Assembly: GCA_028564705.1 (NCBI GenBank)
Contig: JAPXFQ010000344.1
Span: 1,493,001-1,557,000, forward strand
From: Apricaphanius iberus
Lineage: Eukaryota > Chordata > Actinopteri > Cyprinodontiformes > Aphaniidae
Direction: 5' to 3'
DNA length: 64,000 bases
Of this stretch, positions 24,501 through 35,400 are shown in pieces (the stretch's first letter is position 1; every line of letters starts with the position of its first letter). The notes under the pieces were generated by a model. It was not told where the DNA came from, did not search any database, and worked only from the letters and a program-made list of their open reading frames with translations. The translations under genes and the position numbers were made by a program.

Positions 24501-27500
24501 AAAAAGCAGACCAACAAGCTGTGTCAATATTCAGACTGTTACCCCAATTTTTCTCTCCCTACATCTCGGCACACTGCTGTCTCTCCAGCTCTGCTGACTG
24601 GCGGATTTCCTCTTCCCCTCGTTTTTCTGCCCCCCACCACTTCTTTCTTCTCTTTCTTTTCATTTCTATCCTCTCTCATCCGACAAGCCTTCCTACACCC
24701 CCTCTACCACAGCCCGAGCCCAGGCGAGCAGGTGGGCTTTCCGGCTGCGGGCCCAGATGGCGCGCTGGCGATTCAGCCAGCTCTTGGTCTCTGAGCCTGC
24801 AGGACGGCAGGACGGCCCTTCTGTGGCCGATATGGCCGAGGCCAGTCCTGGCACCTGTTTGTGACTATGGAGCAGCAGGGGGATGGCGAAGCTGGCACAC
24901 AGCAAGAACACTGCCAGTACACAGCAGACCGGGGGACTAACTGTAGAAGGACTCACACTGACATGTGAATTTATGGGTGCAACTCTTTTTATGGCCACTA
25001 GATGATGTAAAGAGCATGATTCAGAATTTAGTTGGCTATAATATCTTGATGGTATCTCTTCTTTTGGATGTCAGAGAGGCAAAGAATCATATTCTGAAGC
25101 CATCAGGAAGTTACAGTTTTTAGCAGACTTTAAGTTAAGATTACAATTTTTTTATTAAACCAGTAAGCTTTTGAGGATGATAATAGATGGGTAGACTCCT
25201 GTTTTATGGGATAATTTATTTGGAAATGTTTGTTTATATGTATGATATATTGTCTATAATAGTAAATGTATATACAAATGTTGTTTATAATTCTCTTTAT
25301 TTCATGATAGTTCTAGATCTCAAATTTATTATTATTTTTCTCTAATTTTGTTTTCTTTTTCAGCCTCTTGGAAATAATACAATGATATTGATTGTTTTCT
25401 GAGTTGAATGCCCCCCATATGGGTCAACGTCTTCTCTCTGCACAGAATAAGCAATTATTTTAGGAGATATTATTGTTATGTATTTATGTGTGCTGAATCA
25501 ACAAACTAAACTAAGCTAAACAGAATTTTCGTATTTTATTACTTACATTTCTCTAACTTATTTTCCTTATAGTTGTATTATTAACTACTTTTTGTGGATT
25601 TCTGTCACCGAAAATTTTGAGAAAAGTATCAATAGGCAAAGTACAAAGAAGAGCCCAACACTCAAAACTAAAACTTACAGTGAACGAATAGCAATTTATT
25701 TTATTTCTTATTGAAAAAATTCACATAAATAAATAACCAACTATAAGCGTATATAAAAGCCTGAAAAAAACAAATGAATCAGAAGGAATTGAATGATTCA
25801 TTGGAAAAAAAATATATTTGCAACAATCGTGAAAAGGCAAGAAATGAGTCACGCTGTCACCTTTGATCTGAAATTACAGTATGTAGAGGAGCTCACCAGA
25901 CTCTGCAGAGGGAGGGCTGTTTGTTTTGGAAAACGGAGTGGAGGCCGAGCCCCCTTTGCGCAGGTCTTCCTGCTCACTCGAACGTCGCCTCCAGTAGTTC
26001 AGCTCCTCTCGATCTGACTCCTGACAGCGTCTGAGTACGCTTACTGACCGCCGTGTTTTTTCCACCATGTCCACGATACAGTTCAGCACCTAGATGGTGA
26101 AGAGGATACAAAACTTGTAATCGCCAAGTTTGCATTTTAGTATTGACTATTGACATATTCCATAAAAAGCTTTTCTTTTTTAAACTGTAACTGCTAAAAT
26201 AAAGCATTGACATCAAAAACAACCTATTTACAACTATTTAACCAATAACACAAAAATGTAGTCACTGAGAATTTTGCTCCATGTAAGGTTGGGAAACTAA
26301 GTGAGCTTTTGTTCAACAGAGAATTACTTTAGGGAGTGCCAAAAAACTGTCCCATAGATGACTTGTTAGCATTGAAATTGTATAAACTTCATGGCTTTTT
26401 CCAACAATATGTACATTATGTAGTTTATAGACATCGTTTAATAAAAGTGTAAATGTAATGAGCAGAATCTGGTCAATGCTAAAAGAATATGGTTATTTTT
26501 TCAATTGAAATGTTTATTTGATCTACAGTAATACAAGTAAACAGCAATTCAAATTTTCATAAGTAAATAATTTTTAAATTATTTTCCCAGCTTGTTAAAT
26601 ATTTGATGCAAAATGTATTTTGCATCTCTTAAAATGTAGAGAGACAAAAAAAAAAAAAAAATTTTTTTTATTAACTAATGAGCTCAAGGAACAGACATGC
26701 AGTATTTCATGCCTGCTTCTCAAATAGTGGTAGTATGACACTAGATGTACTTGAACTGCTTTTCTTTGTAATCAAAAAAGATTTAGCATCAAATATTTCT
26801 AAGATAAATATCAAGAAATAACTAAGGTAGGGCTTACTAGAAACAATGGTAAAAAGTGTGAATAACATCTAACCCACTAACTGTTTTCCAGGTATACATT
26901 TGAAAACTAGGAGGGTTTTCTAATTAATATGCTCACTAATCAGACTAAATGACAATGCTTTACTTTTCATTTTGTTCTCCCAAGCAAATGTAATTTGTGC
27001 AAATAAACTTTTTAACTGCAGTGTCCTTTGCTTCTACTGTTCCTGTTGGAACTTTGAAATGTGGTGGTGGTTAAAAACATTAAGCACTAACAATTTAGAC
27101 CTATATTTACAACTGACTAACACCTTAACAGGCAAAAAAGTGAAAGATTTCTTCTAAGGACCATGGTAAAACAAATTACATTCCTTTTATATCACAAACC
27201 ATTAGCAGCAGCGGTGCCTGTCTGCAGACTTACATGATCCAGATGCCTCCATTCATCAGCCCACTCTCTGTCTGTCAGTCTGTGGTCCACTGGCTCATCA
27301 CGATAGACTCCGTTAGTGCCTGATTAGAACACACAGAAGAGAGACAGTGGCCTGATGTGATTAACATTCCTTTGAATGAAATAATGACAATGAGTGAGTG
27401 GACGATCTGAGGGAGAACAAAAAAAGTAAATTTTTAGCTTGTTCGTTCATGAATATAACTTCCCAGTTCCAACTTTACTCCAAAACCAAATCAACTTAAA

Positions 27501-28644
27501 AATCAAAGGGCAATCTCATTTAGAGTCAAGCCTGACAAAAATGATGAGAGGTTACTGCTTTGAGAAATAAGACAAGAAAAGAAGGCATGGGACAGCGAGC
27601 AACAGAGGTGGAGTGAAAGGGAAAACCTATGATGCAAAACAGACTGTTAGCACGCAGAGTCTGAACACATCTGGAAGTCAGCTGTCAAGCACACACAAAA
27701 ACAGACACACACAGTACTCCCAGAGCACCTCCCCTCCTGCAGCTCACGGCATTCCAGCAGGGAGACACTCAGGCTGAGTGGAGTGGCTCCACTCCTAAAC
27801 ACAACCAGCCGCTCTGACACTCGCTGTGGATCCCTGCGCCCCACATACACACAGTTATGTGATTCCCACTGTTGCTCCACTTAGGCAATATCTAATTATA
27901 CACGGAAGAGAAATAACAGTTTGCACACATGGGGCAGATCTCATGCAGAAGCCAAAATCATCGTGAACCCATTTCCACAAACATAGGAACTGCAATAAAA
28001 CACACATGCACGGCATGCGAAGATGGAAACCACCATCTCTTCAATTTGAGTTTTTAAAAAAAGAGCCACGAGAATAATGATGAGCGCAAAGTCTCTCTCT
28101 CTCTCTCTCTCTTTCTCTCTCCCAAACACAGACACACACACACACACTCTCGCCTTCCCAAAAATCTTCCTAACTTCTGGATCTCATCAGCATTCATCAG
28201 TTCAAAGCTACGACTAGGGGGGACTGATGTGTTTATCCTTGTGTGTGTGTGCTCATGAGTTAAGTGGCGGCAGGCGGGTGGGAGGCTGTCGGACAGACTA
28301 AAGGCCTCGTAAACACGGCACCTCTACATCTAGGTGTCTATGTGCGCTTGCACGTAGATGAATATGTGTGTGTACATGTGTGTGTGAGCTACTGCTGTTT
28401 CCACTAAGTGCTGACAAGCTCCAAAAGGAGGGGCAGATATACACCAGAGTAGGACCAAACTCCCCATGCCTGGACAGTACAGCTCTGTTTATACACATAT
28501 CTGAACTCCAGAGATATACCAAGATTTTAAACAAACACACAGACCACCCATTATTGCGTACAGATTAGAATATGATATGTATGGGTAGCTGTTCTAGCGC
28601 TAAACTGCAGAAGAGCATGCTTAGCTACTTGAATGAGCACTGCT

Positions 28645-28680
<36 letters not shown>

Positions 28681-31600
28681 ATTTGACTTTCTTATGGATA
28701 TAAAAACTGTTTTTTGAGGGTAATGGAAGTGTAGAAATATTTATGTTTATATTTTTGGTCCAATAATTAAAAATAACATTAATGTGAAAATGATATTTCA
28801 GCCAGTATTTGTTCACTCAAGTTATTATTGTGACCATCTAATTTGAAGCTATATTACGTATAGTTCAAGTGTGACAAAAGGGAATGCACACATTTTTCCA
28901 ATGTTCTTGTGTCTTGGGTGACTTCTCTGTTGCTCACCTCATCATCTCCATTGAAATGTTAACATTCAGTTGCAGCAACGTATGTGCCTGTTTGGGCTTC
29001 ACAGTTGTTGATTTTTAAAAATCCAAACAGATAAACATATAACCGGATATAAACAACTGGTCTAAAAAAGCATAAAATTACATCTGAATTAAAAGAGACT
29101 GTGCCGATTGATCCTCAATTATATATAAGACATGACAAGAGAAAATAACCTAAAGGGTCAGGTAAAGTACTCTATACAAGATGACACATTTTAAAAGCTG
29201 TGTGAAGCTGACATGCACTTTACCTTCTATGCATTTCAATACACAGCAACAACTCGTATCCTACAACCGACAGTTTAAAAGTATTATGAGTGTCACCTAC
29301 CAGGGAGTCTTGGCCTGTCCTTAAGTTCACGGATGTCCAGTACGCGTTGGCTGTGCTCTCGGTGTAAGAGGTGTGGAGCTGCTATGTCATCCAGGGCATA
29401 GTGTTGCAAAGGTGGAGGAGTTGGATGAAGCTGGGCAGTGAGGGGCAGCGGGTGGGCGGGGCTGTGGCGCGGAGCGGGGCTGATGGTGCAAATCCGTTTT
29501 GCTGCAGGCTCCATTGCTACTGGCGGACGTTCATGGAAGCCATTCTCCTTAACTCTAAACACAAGAAAGTGGTTCTAAATTAAACATGTCTTTCTACAAA
29601 TTTACTGTAGGCTGTGTTTCATTTTAGAGGAATCCAGGCTAATTGGTATCTAACCTGCTGGGGCTGTGTCGTTTGGTCCCTGCCTCAGGAGGTTCCATCA
29701 GCAACTCGGAGGAGTCTGGAGAGGAAGTCATGGTGGTGCTTAGTAGGAGGTGCTCATGCTGGGACAAGTACTGAGCTGGGGTCTGCTTGGCTGCTCGTGC
29801 ACAGTGGAGCAGCTCCCTCTGCAGCAGGGGAAGGTTGGCCTGTAAAATAAGCAATAATATTGTTCCAAATGTCTCCACTGGCCTTGACAGTGACACAGTT
29901 AAGGCCTGATTAACTGAAACCACATCTACTCAAACATAAAGCCGTATATGAATAAGATTTTGCATTGCCAAAATACTCATATTTGAATAAGTATACAGGA
30001 CAGTGAAATAACTTTATATAGGCTTTTGTTTAATAAAGACTGCAGGAGAATTGTCAAATAATAGGATTAAAAACAGCGAAATAACCAGATACAGTAAAAT
30101 GCATCAGATTAAAGAACAAGATGACATGAATTTGGCCAACGAGTTCCCGTAAAGATCTGGCACCAGAGGCAGCAAATGCAGGGAGCCTGACTTCTTGAGG
30201 TTTGGCTATAAAGCTGGCTCCGGGTGTTGTTCTGTGGCAGCCTCCATAGTGGCTGTGGCTTTGCTAATTCAAATAAAAAACGGCAGCACTACCACTGGTG
30301 ATTGCTAACCTCCCACACAGCAGGAGGCATAAGCACACTCAGTCTCTGTTGGTTACAGTAAAAGTATATATCATGGTACTAAGGCTTCAAAACATTTCAA
30401 AACAAATGATGCACCAGCTCCAGTTCTTTGTCCTCCCTTGCACTGTCCTTTTTACATCCACATATACATATTTATCCGTGTCTGTCTGTTGAATTTTTTC
30501 CATCTTGCTTTTGTTCCCTGTATTTCCCTAATTGGGAACAGACTCCAGTGTGTTTGCAATTACACCACTTCCTCACCCCCACTGCTCCCTCTTCTTGAGC
30601 AGCCAAATAAATAACCATTGCCTTCTCATTTTATGACTGACCTCATCCTATCACAGAGCACTCCCAAATGGTATTTAATGATTTTGCAAAACTGCACCCC
30701 TTTCCCCTTGAATAGGATATTTTCTTTGAAGACTCTCAGCTGAAGCTTCCAGGATCTCCTTCACCTCACACCTAAAAAGATGCTCTACAACACCCTTATT
30801 CCCTTCTATCAGGCCTTCCTACATCCCTCCTTTCCCTGGGGCCCCCAGCAAGCGGACACATGTGCTGCGTGAAGGGGCTCTCCGAGGTTCAGTGAGGCGG
30901 ATGCTAGTTTGGCGGCGCCTTGAAAGCTGAATGCTCTTTTAAAAAGGGACAGCGGCTCCATATGGCACAGTGTAGGCCATAAAAAGAGACGGGAAGACTT
31001 TATAGGCATGTTTCACACTTCCGAATTCCCACTTTTCCCTGAGCCACCCCTTTCTTTTATGGAATTCATGCCATCAGTCCCATCTCTTTCATTACTCCCA
31101 ACGACTTGGAACTACGCTTAGAGGGAAACAGCTATGTAAAACATTAGTAGAGGAGAGTGAACAGAGAATTCACCTCTCAGGAATACAGATGTGGAGGCTC
31201 CAAACGTAAGTCAGGAAAAAGAGATCTTGAGTGTTTAACGAACAGCGCTAAAGCTAACTGAAGATTTATGGGTTGTTTTGCTGAGGGGAGCTCTTAAAAG
31301 GTGTACTGTTGCAAACTCACTAGGTACAAAGAGCCTCAAGAGGCTGTTTAACAATAATTCATCTGCTACTTGTCAAGTCAAAGTGGAAGTCCTGATTGGA
31401 GCTTTAAACCATTAACATATACAATATATTCTGTCATTAATAACATAGAAAAGGTGTTTACTGATTGCTGCACTGTCTTCTGTAAAGGTATTTTCCTCAT
31501 TCATTTGTTAAGATGAACTTTAAACGTAATTTTTCTGTGATTGTTAATTTAACAGAATGGAATAAAATAGGCTAGCAATACATTACTTAACTGGAAAATA

Positions 31601-32449
31601 CAATAAAGCTGCTGCCTGCAAGACCTGGAAGTAATCCAAAAGAAAAGTCAGGAGGGGGAAGGCATGTTTACCTTGAGAAAAGGAATAACAAAGGGCCGCA
31701 GGGGGAAGTTGGTGGCCTCCTGAAGCCGTGAGTGAAACTCCTCAATGGTAACAGTTGAGTTCTGAGAGAAAGGCAAAGTGTACGAAAGCAGTGATCAAAT
31801 GAAATTCTACAAAATACCCCCAACTCCCCGTACTCGTCTTCAACATCAAAGGATTTACCACAAGGGCCAGAACTAGGCTTCTGACGCTGTCTCCAATCTC
31901 GGGAGAAATGTCGTTGCCAAACTGCTGCAGAGTGGTCAGGAAACGTTTCAGCTTGCTCAGCTGGCGAGCCCCACAGGTGGCCGGCAGCTGTTGATTAGCC
32001 AGCGACGAAGATGAAGAGGAGGATGGTCCGTTGCTGTAACGCTGTGGCGGTGAGGGCACCGCGTTCAGCATTGGAGGGGAATGATGATTCCCATTGGTCA
32101 CTGGGGAGGAGAGGTGAAGTAAAAATAAGCTTCGGTAAGTGGTTCCAGATGCTCTCGACTTATTCGTGTGACTAAACCTATATTTTAAGTCTGGGCAGGC
32201 AGTTTTACCTTAAGAATATAAATAAGGTCCGAGGGGGAAATGACAAGCTAACTAACCAAAAATGTATCGAGCTTTTGGGAGTTTTCTTACATGCTGTAGT
32301 GGAAAAGGAGGCCGGACGAGGGCCACTGGAGTTAACAGAAGGCAGGGGTGGCATTGTGGAGCTGGCGCTGCTGCTGGGGGCTGATCTGGAATGAGTCTTA
32401 GCATCCACAGGCGAACCGGGCATGGCAGGGCTCTTCTTCTCTCTACTAT
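21181..32449 (-). CDS. cbfa2t2: Cbfa2t2 (MTGR1) ETO-family transcriptional co-repressor, ten exons, first exon missing
   Basis: ETO/MTG proteins are nuclear scaffolds that bring NCoR/SMRT, SIN3 and histone deacetylases to DNA-bound factors. Joining ten minus-strand exons (32449-32291, 32100-31859, 31761-31672, 29839-29655, 29554-29301, 27319-27234, 26089-25897, 24223-24155, 24002-23812, 21528-21181) gives 605 residues with every phase consistent and GT-AG at each intron. Human CBFA2T2 has about 604. Counting from the first residue here, NHR1/TAFH is about 95-197, NHR2 about 321-395, the NHR3 coiled coil about 415-485 and MYND 492-528, with all eight zinc ligands. [29 protein letters not shown] and [12 protein letters not shown] favour CBFA2T2 over RUNX1T1 or CBFA2T3. 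Only a short N-terminal exon ending in phase 1 is missing; the internal AMPGSP Met could also start a shorter form. Confidence 0.96.
21747..21990 (+). mobile_element. hAT-like MITE, copy 2, left-truncated
   Basis: It shares CACTTGAAATTTTTG, TTGTGGTCATT, the CTTGTCTTCCAA phrase and the GTTACATCCCTA end with the copy at 8355-8711 in the same orientation. The left terminus is absent. Confidence 0.65.
22126..23170. mobile_element. non-autonomous DNA transposon with short inverted termini
   Basis: The left end GGTCCTGATTTATCAAGATTCC and the right end GTTGATAAATCAGGCCC are inverse copies over about 17 bases with one or two differences; the similarity continues weakly inward (GTGCACC and GGTTTGCGCC region). 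The element is about 1.05 kb, AT-rich and has no transposase. TGATTTATCAA-type ends are frequent in fish non-autonomous elements; I cannot assign a superfamily. Confidence 0.6.
23812..24002 (-). CDS. cbfa2t2: cbfa2t2 exon: NHR3 coiled coil
   Basis: Acceptor TTTGTGTACAG and donor GAG|GTGAGC bound 191 bases. The product includes [19 protein letters not shown], a charged amphipathic helix corresponding to NHR3, and ends [10 protein letters not shown] right before the MYND exon. NHR3 binds the PKA regulatory subunit RII and supports co-repressor contacts in this family. Confidence 0.97.
24155..24223 (-). CDS. cbfa2t2: cbfa2t2 short exon between NHR2 and NHR3
   Basis: A 69-base exon between acceptor TTTCCCACAG and donor GCTG|GTAAAA. 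It reads [19 protein letters not shown] plus RKA, equal in layout to human SQREFNSRPGTGYVPVEFW. Phase 1 at both ends joins correctly to its neighbours. Confidence 0.95.
24693..24940 (-). CDS. candidate alternative 3' terminal exon of cbfa2t2 (exon-9a-like)
   Basis: A possible acceptor CTTCTACAG ends at 24941. From 24940 the minus strand is open for 81 codons to TAG at 24693-24695, in the phase that follows the NHR2 exon (G|TT, Val). Codon third positions are mostly G or C from exactly this point, whereas the open frame just upstream of the acceptor is A/T-ending. The predicted tail has a hydrophobic segment ([20 protein letters not shown]), then a basic stretch ([18 protein letters not shown]). 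Spliced after the NHR2 exon it would give a protein lacking NHR3 and MYND. Human RUNX1T1 has an alternative, truncating exon 9a at the equivalent place. The pyrimidine tract is weak and no polyadenylation signal is obvious nearby, so it could instead be a conserved non-coding element or part of an unrelated nested gene. Confidence 0.4.
25897..26089 (-). CDS. cbfa2t2: cbfa2t2 exon: NHR2 oligomerisation helix
   Basis: A 193-base exon between acceptor TTCACCATCTAG and donor TCTG|GTGAGC. It reads [14 protein letters not shown], then [16 protein letters not shown]: the NHR2 helix that forms the ETO-family tetramer and binds partner repressors. The residues after it (about 375-403) are polar and poorly conserved. 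The phase-1 donor can join either the 24223 exon or the candidate alternative exon at 24940. Confidence 0.97.
27234..27319 (-). CDS. cbfa2t2: cbfa2t2 exon: start of NHR2
   Basis: An 86-base exon, acceptor TGTTCTAATCAG, donor CAT|GTAAGT. It reads [19 protein letters not shown] and RHLDH, the conserved entry to NHR2. Confidence 0.96.
28092..28147. repeat. (CT)n and (AC)n compound microsatellite
   Basis: About fifteen CT units with one interruption, followed by AC units. Confidence 0.9.
28645..28680. repeat. (TA)n microsatellite
   Basis: An alternating TA run with one ACA interruption. Confidence 0.9.
29301..29554 (-). CDS. cbfa2t2: cbfa2t2 exon: proline-rich linker between NHR1 and NHR2
   Basis: A 254-base exon, acceptor TTGTGTTTAG, donor CCTG|GTAGGT. 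The product begins [11 protein letters not shown] and contains [15 protein letters not shown] and [17 protein letters not shown], hallmark linker segments of MTGR1. The linker is proline-rich and probably disordered. Confidence 0.96.
29655..29839 (-). CDS. cbfa2t2: cbfa2t2 exon: end of NHR1/TAFH
   Basis: A 185-base exon, acceptor CTTATTTTACAG, donor AGCAG|GTTAGA. It begins [20 protein letters not shown], the last TAFH helix, and continues [11 protein letters not shown]. The following intron is only 100 bases. Confidence 0.97.
29840..31671 (-). other. cbfa2t2 intron with a GC-richer block
   Basis: A 1.8-kb intron. The block around 30800-31015 is GC-richer than its surroundings and has no exon that fits the splice phases (both neighbours join at phase 0). 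It may be a regulatory or conserved non-coding element. Confidence 0.6.
31672..31761 (-). CDS. cbfa2t2: cbfa2t2 exon: middle of NHR1/TAFH
   Basis: A 90-base, 30-codon exon, phase 0 at both ends, acceptor CTTTCTCTCAG, donor AAG|GTAAAC. It reads [20 protein letters not shown] and then [10 protein letters not shown], almost identical to the human protein. Confidence 0.97.
31859..32100 (-). CDS. cbfa2t2: cbfa2t2 exon: Ser-rich linker and start of NHR1/TAFH
   Basis: A 242-base exon, acceptor CTCCTCCCCAG, donor GTG|GTAAAT. It includes a poly-Ser stretch, then [19 protein letters not shown] and [20 protein letters not shown], the first TAFH helices. The TAFH domain binds activation-domain peptides such as those of E proteins in this family. 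Confidence 0.97.
32291..32449 (-). CDS. cbfa2t2: cbfa2t2 exon: N-terminal region
   Basis: A 159-base exon, acceptor TACTCTCCTTCTGCAG, donor AGCAT|GTAAGA. It reads [20 protein letters not shown], then [18 protein letters not shown]. The AMPGSPV segment is the shared start of MTG proteins after their variable first exons. The first base of the leading codon must come from an upstream exon (xAT). Confidence 0.95.
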
Positions 32450-35400
32450 CTGCAGAAGGAGAGTAAGGGGTCACTTGTGGGTGAGAGTCTATTAAAAAAC
32501 TCTTAGGACAGGTTTTACAACAGACATCACATCTCGAAAATAGACTTTTACTGCCAATAGATAAAAAGAAGTGGTGTACACAATATTAAACTTCAGTTAA
32601 AACCGTCTAGGGGACCTGCTGAAAGGCAAGATAATTTGAATACATCCAAGAAAACAGAGTAGTTTAGCTGTTAGCTCACTATTTTAAATTAATGCAAAAG
32701 ATACAAGTCTTTAGCTGTGGAAGAACCACCCCCCGCCCCAACACACACATACACACACAGCAAAATCCACTTCACATCATACAACACATACTGCCAGGGA
32801 ACCAACCACCCTGCCCCCATCAAAGAACCAGATGTCTAAAGTTTAGCCCCTCGCTCTCACCCATTCAGATCAATAGCAGAAGAAATGCTGAAGAAGTCTA
32901 TTGTGTAGGAGTAGAATGCCCCCTCATTGAGTTCCCAACTAAACAGTGTGTGTGGGGGGTTAAAGAAAGAGTCCAGAGACATGGAGAGAAAGGGACGGAG
33001 CCATTTCACGCTTTACTAACAAGATCGGCAAAGCTTTTGAATGTTAAACCCAACTTCTCAATATGCTATTGATGGTGAATGAGACCACCAGATAAGGGGT
33101 TTGGAGAGAGTGTAACGGGGGGTGTGGTCGTGGTCGGAGGTGGGGGGGGACGTGGGATCAGAAGCCGTCTTTGTTTCCAGGAGATCCATGAAGGCCGGAT
33201 CCTGTCTGCCTTTAGAGTGGATCAGACTTTCTTAACTGCTCCAAGAATTGACGATTAATAGACAAGCAGGGTCTCATGGGTCACAGGTCAGGAGACAGCA
33301 GCTTTTAAAAAGTGGTTTCATGGTTTTAGGGTTTCAGCTTCAATAGTGCTCTTTATATCTTTTTCACTGCTATGAACTCTTGATAGCCTTGAGCTATCGC
33401 TTCCCTCTTTATAAAGGGGATAGGTTGGAAACGGCTTATCTGTCAAAAGCGAACTTTAAGAGACTATGATAAACGTCATCTATTGATTTAAAAACAATTA
33501 AATCACTTTTTAAAAGTATCAGTGAAATCTTAAAATGGGAAACTGAACAAATAAGCATGCAACCTTGCTAAACTTTCAACATTACTCTTAGCCCAGTTTG
33601 CCTTTTTGTGTCCTATCTGTAAACTGACAGTCTCCAACACATTATACGGCTTTGACTGTTCATCGTTCCTTCCAGTCCTCTCCAACCTCTTTCCTCCTCT
33701 CTATCATCCCCGTTCTCTCAGCTCAGCCCTCTGGCCTGCCTGTCATCACTCCACCTGTTCACAGACACCAGGGGGGCAGGAAGGAGGGATCTAAGCAGAC
33801 ATTTGGATTGCCATAACCCACCGCACGCGCGGTTTGCCAGCACACCGCAGGAAGCAGGCTGCTGCAAGCAAGCATGCACACGCGCACACACCGGTTCCAA
33901 AGCCCTGCACACTCTGTCCGTATGGCCAGGAAATTAGACTGACATCTCAATAACAGAATCAACGGGGCATATGGCTTTAGTGTCAACATTGTTACCATGT
34001 AAACAATTTTCTACAATGCACACATACTCATGAGCAAGATTTTCACTCTTAGTTGGCTCTAAAACGTAGTCATTATTTTTCGACACATTCGATTATAAGA
34101 AAATGCCTTTCATTTTAAAATCAAATATTCATAAAAAAGGATAACAGCTTTTGACTGACGTGTCTACATCACGCCAAAGAAAATAAACACATACAACAAT
34201 AACCGTGACTTATTTCATGACCTATTTTTTAAGGGAGCTAAGAATGAGGTTGCAGCTGTGTTCAGGCAATCTTAAGAGATGGTAGAGTCTGTCGTGAGCT
34301 GTGCCAGAGGTAATGGCCTAAACAGGAGACATCAGGTGTGTGTGCATGTATTGCTGACAGCCCACAGAGAATTGCCTCTGCTTGTCAATTAGAAGGCGCA
34401 CATAGCTGGATGACTTCATCTGGATTGCAAGCACCTGAGGTCTGCCGTACATGGACGCAGGACTTTCAGAGGGGAGGCAGCTGTCACCGCAGCCACAAAG
34501 CACACAAGCGGCGAGTGCATAAAGTGGTCTAATGTTAACTCAGGTGAATATTGGCTCAAAGGAGGATGTGGGGTGTTTGGTCTAAATGCCACCTGTCATC
34601 CTAGGGCTAATGGAACAAAGGAAAAGTACACAAAGCTGCTGAACACAAATAGACAGCAGCATAAAAACTGCATTTTGAAGAAATTGTGACATTCTAACAT
34701 GATATTACAGCATATAAAACAGACAAAGATTTGTCACTATCAAGGTTTTTCACTTTTTCCTACATGTCTTTTCTGGTCTTCTCTCTTATGTCTTCTTAGA
34801 GATAAATTGAAATGCAGACTGGTTCTTTTGTACTCTCTATTATTGAAGGTTATAGGAGCAAAAATGCATCTATGGTGATGGCTGTTGCTAGCCAGGTGTT
34901 CCTTGTTTGTTCAGCTTCAGGTGACACTCATCTGCATTAAAGAATTCAGCCGGCGTTAATTGCCTCTGGCTCCGCAGGTGATGACCAGAAAGAAGCTAAA
35001 ACTGAAAAAGAAAAAGCGATTATCTCTATTGAACCACAATGTGGAACCAATAATGTGCTGAAATCAGGAAGAAAATAAGAACACGCTCCAAAAACTTTAA
35101 CTTATCTTGTGTCACAAGAGAGGGTGTCCAACTTATTATGAGTGGGTAAACATAAATAATGTTTGGATTGATGTATATTTATACATGTGTTTGGTGTCAG
35201 TATGCATCTTTCTCTGGCTTTAACTCAATTTAAACTCCAGAAAGCTGGCAGCTGTGTGGTGTCAGCCTGCTGTGCACTCTGCTGTCTCTTCCCTGTCATA
35301 TAGATGAGGTGAGAGAAGATGCAACACATGCACGGCTAATTTATCACTGAGAATAAAAATAAAGAAATCACAGGATGTGGAATGGAAGGATACTTTATGG

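Larger units (their letters stand above)
27320..29300 (-). other. cbfa2t2 intron
   Basis: A roughly 2-kb intron with CT/AC microsatellites at 28092-28147 and (TA)n at 28645-28680. The overlapping open frames come from these low-complexity tracts. No further exon is needed, since the phases of the flanking exons join. Confidence 0.85.

Noticed and set aside
24395..24940. 181-codon plus-strand frame opposite the candidate alternative exon
   Set aside because: Codon bias is weaker than on the minus strand, the first half is a pyrimidine tract, and no splice or family evidence supports it.
32450..32474. Open extension of the cbfa2t2 exon upstream of 32449
   Set aside because: It begins with GTG rather than ATG and consists of the polypyrimidine tract of a strong splice acceptor.
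33170..33215. Minus-strand ATG frame beginning MDLLETKTASDPTS, as a possible cbfa2t2 first exon
   Set aside because: No GT donor in the required phase follows, and it resembles no known MTG N-terminus.
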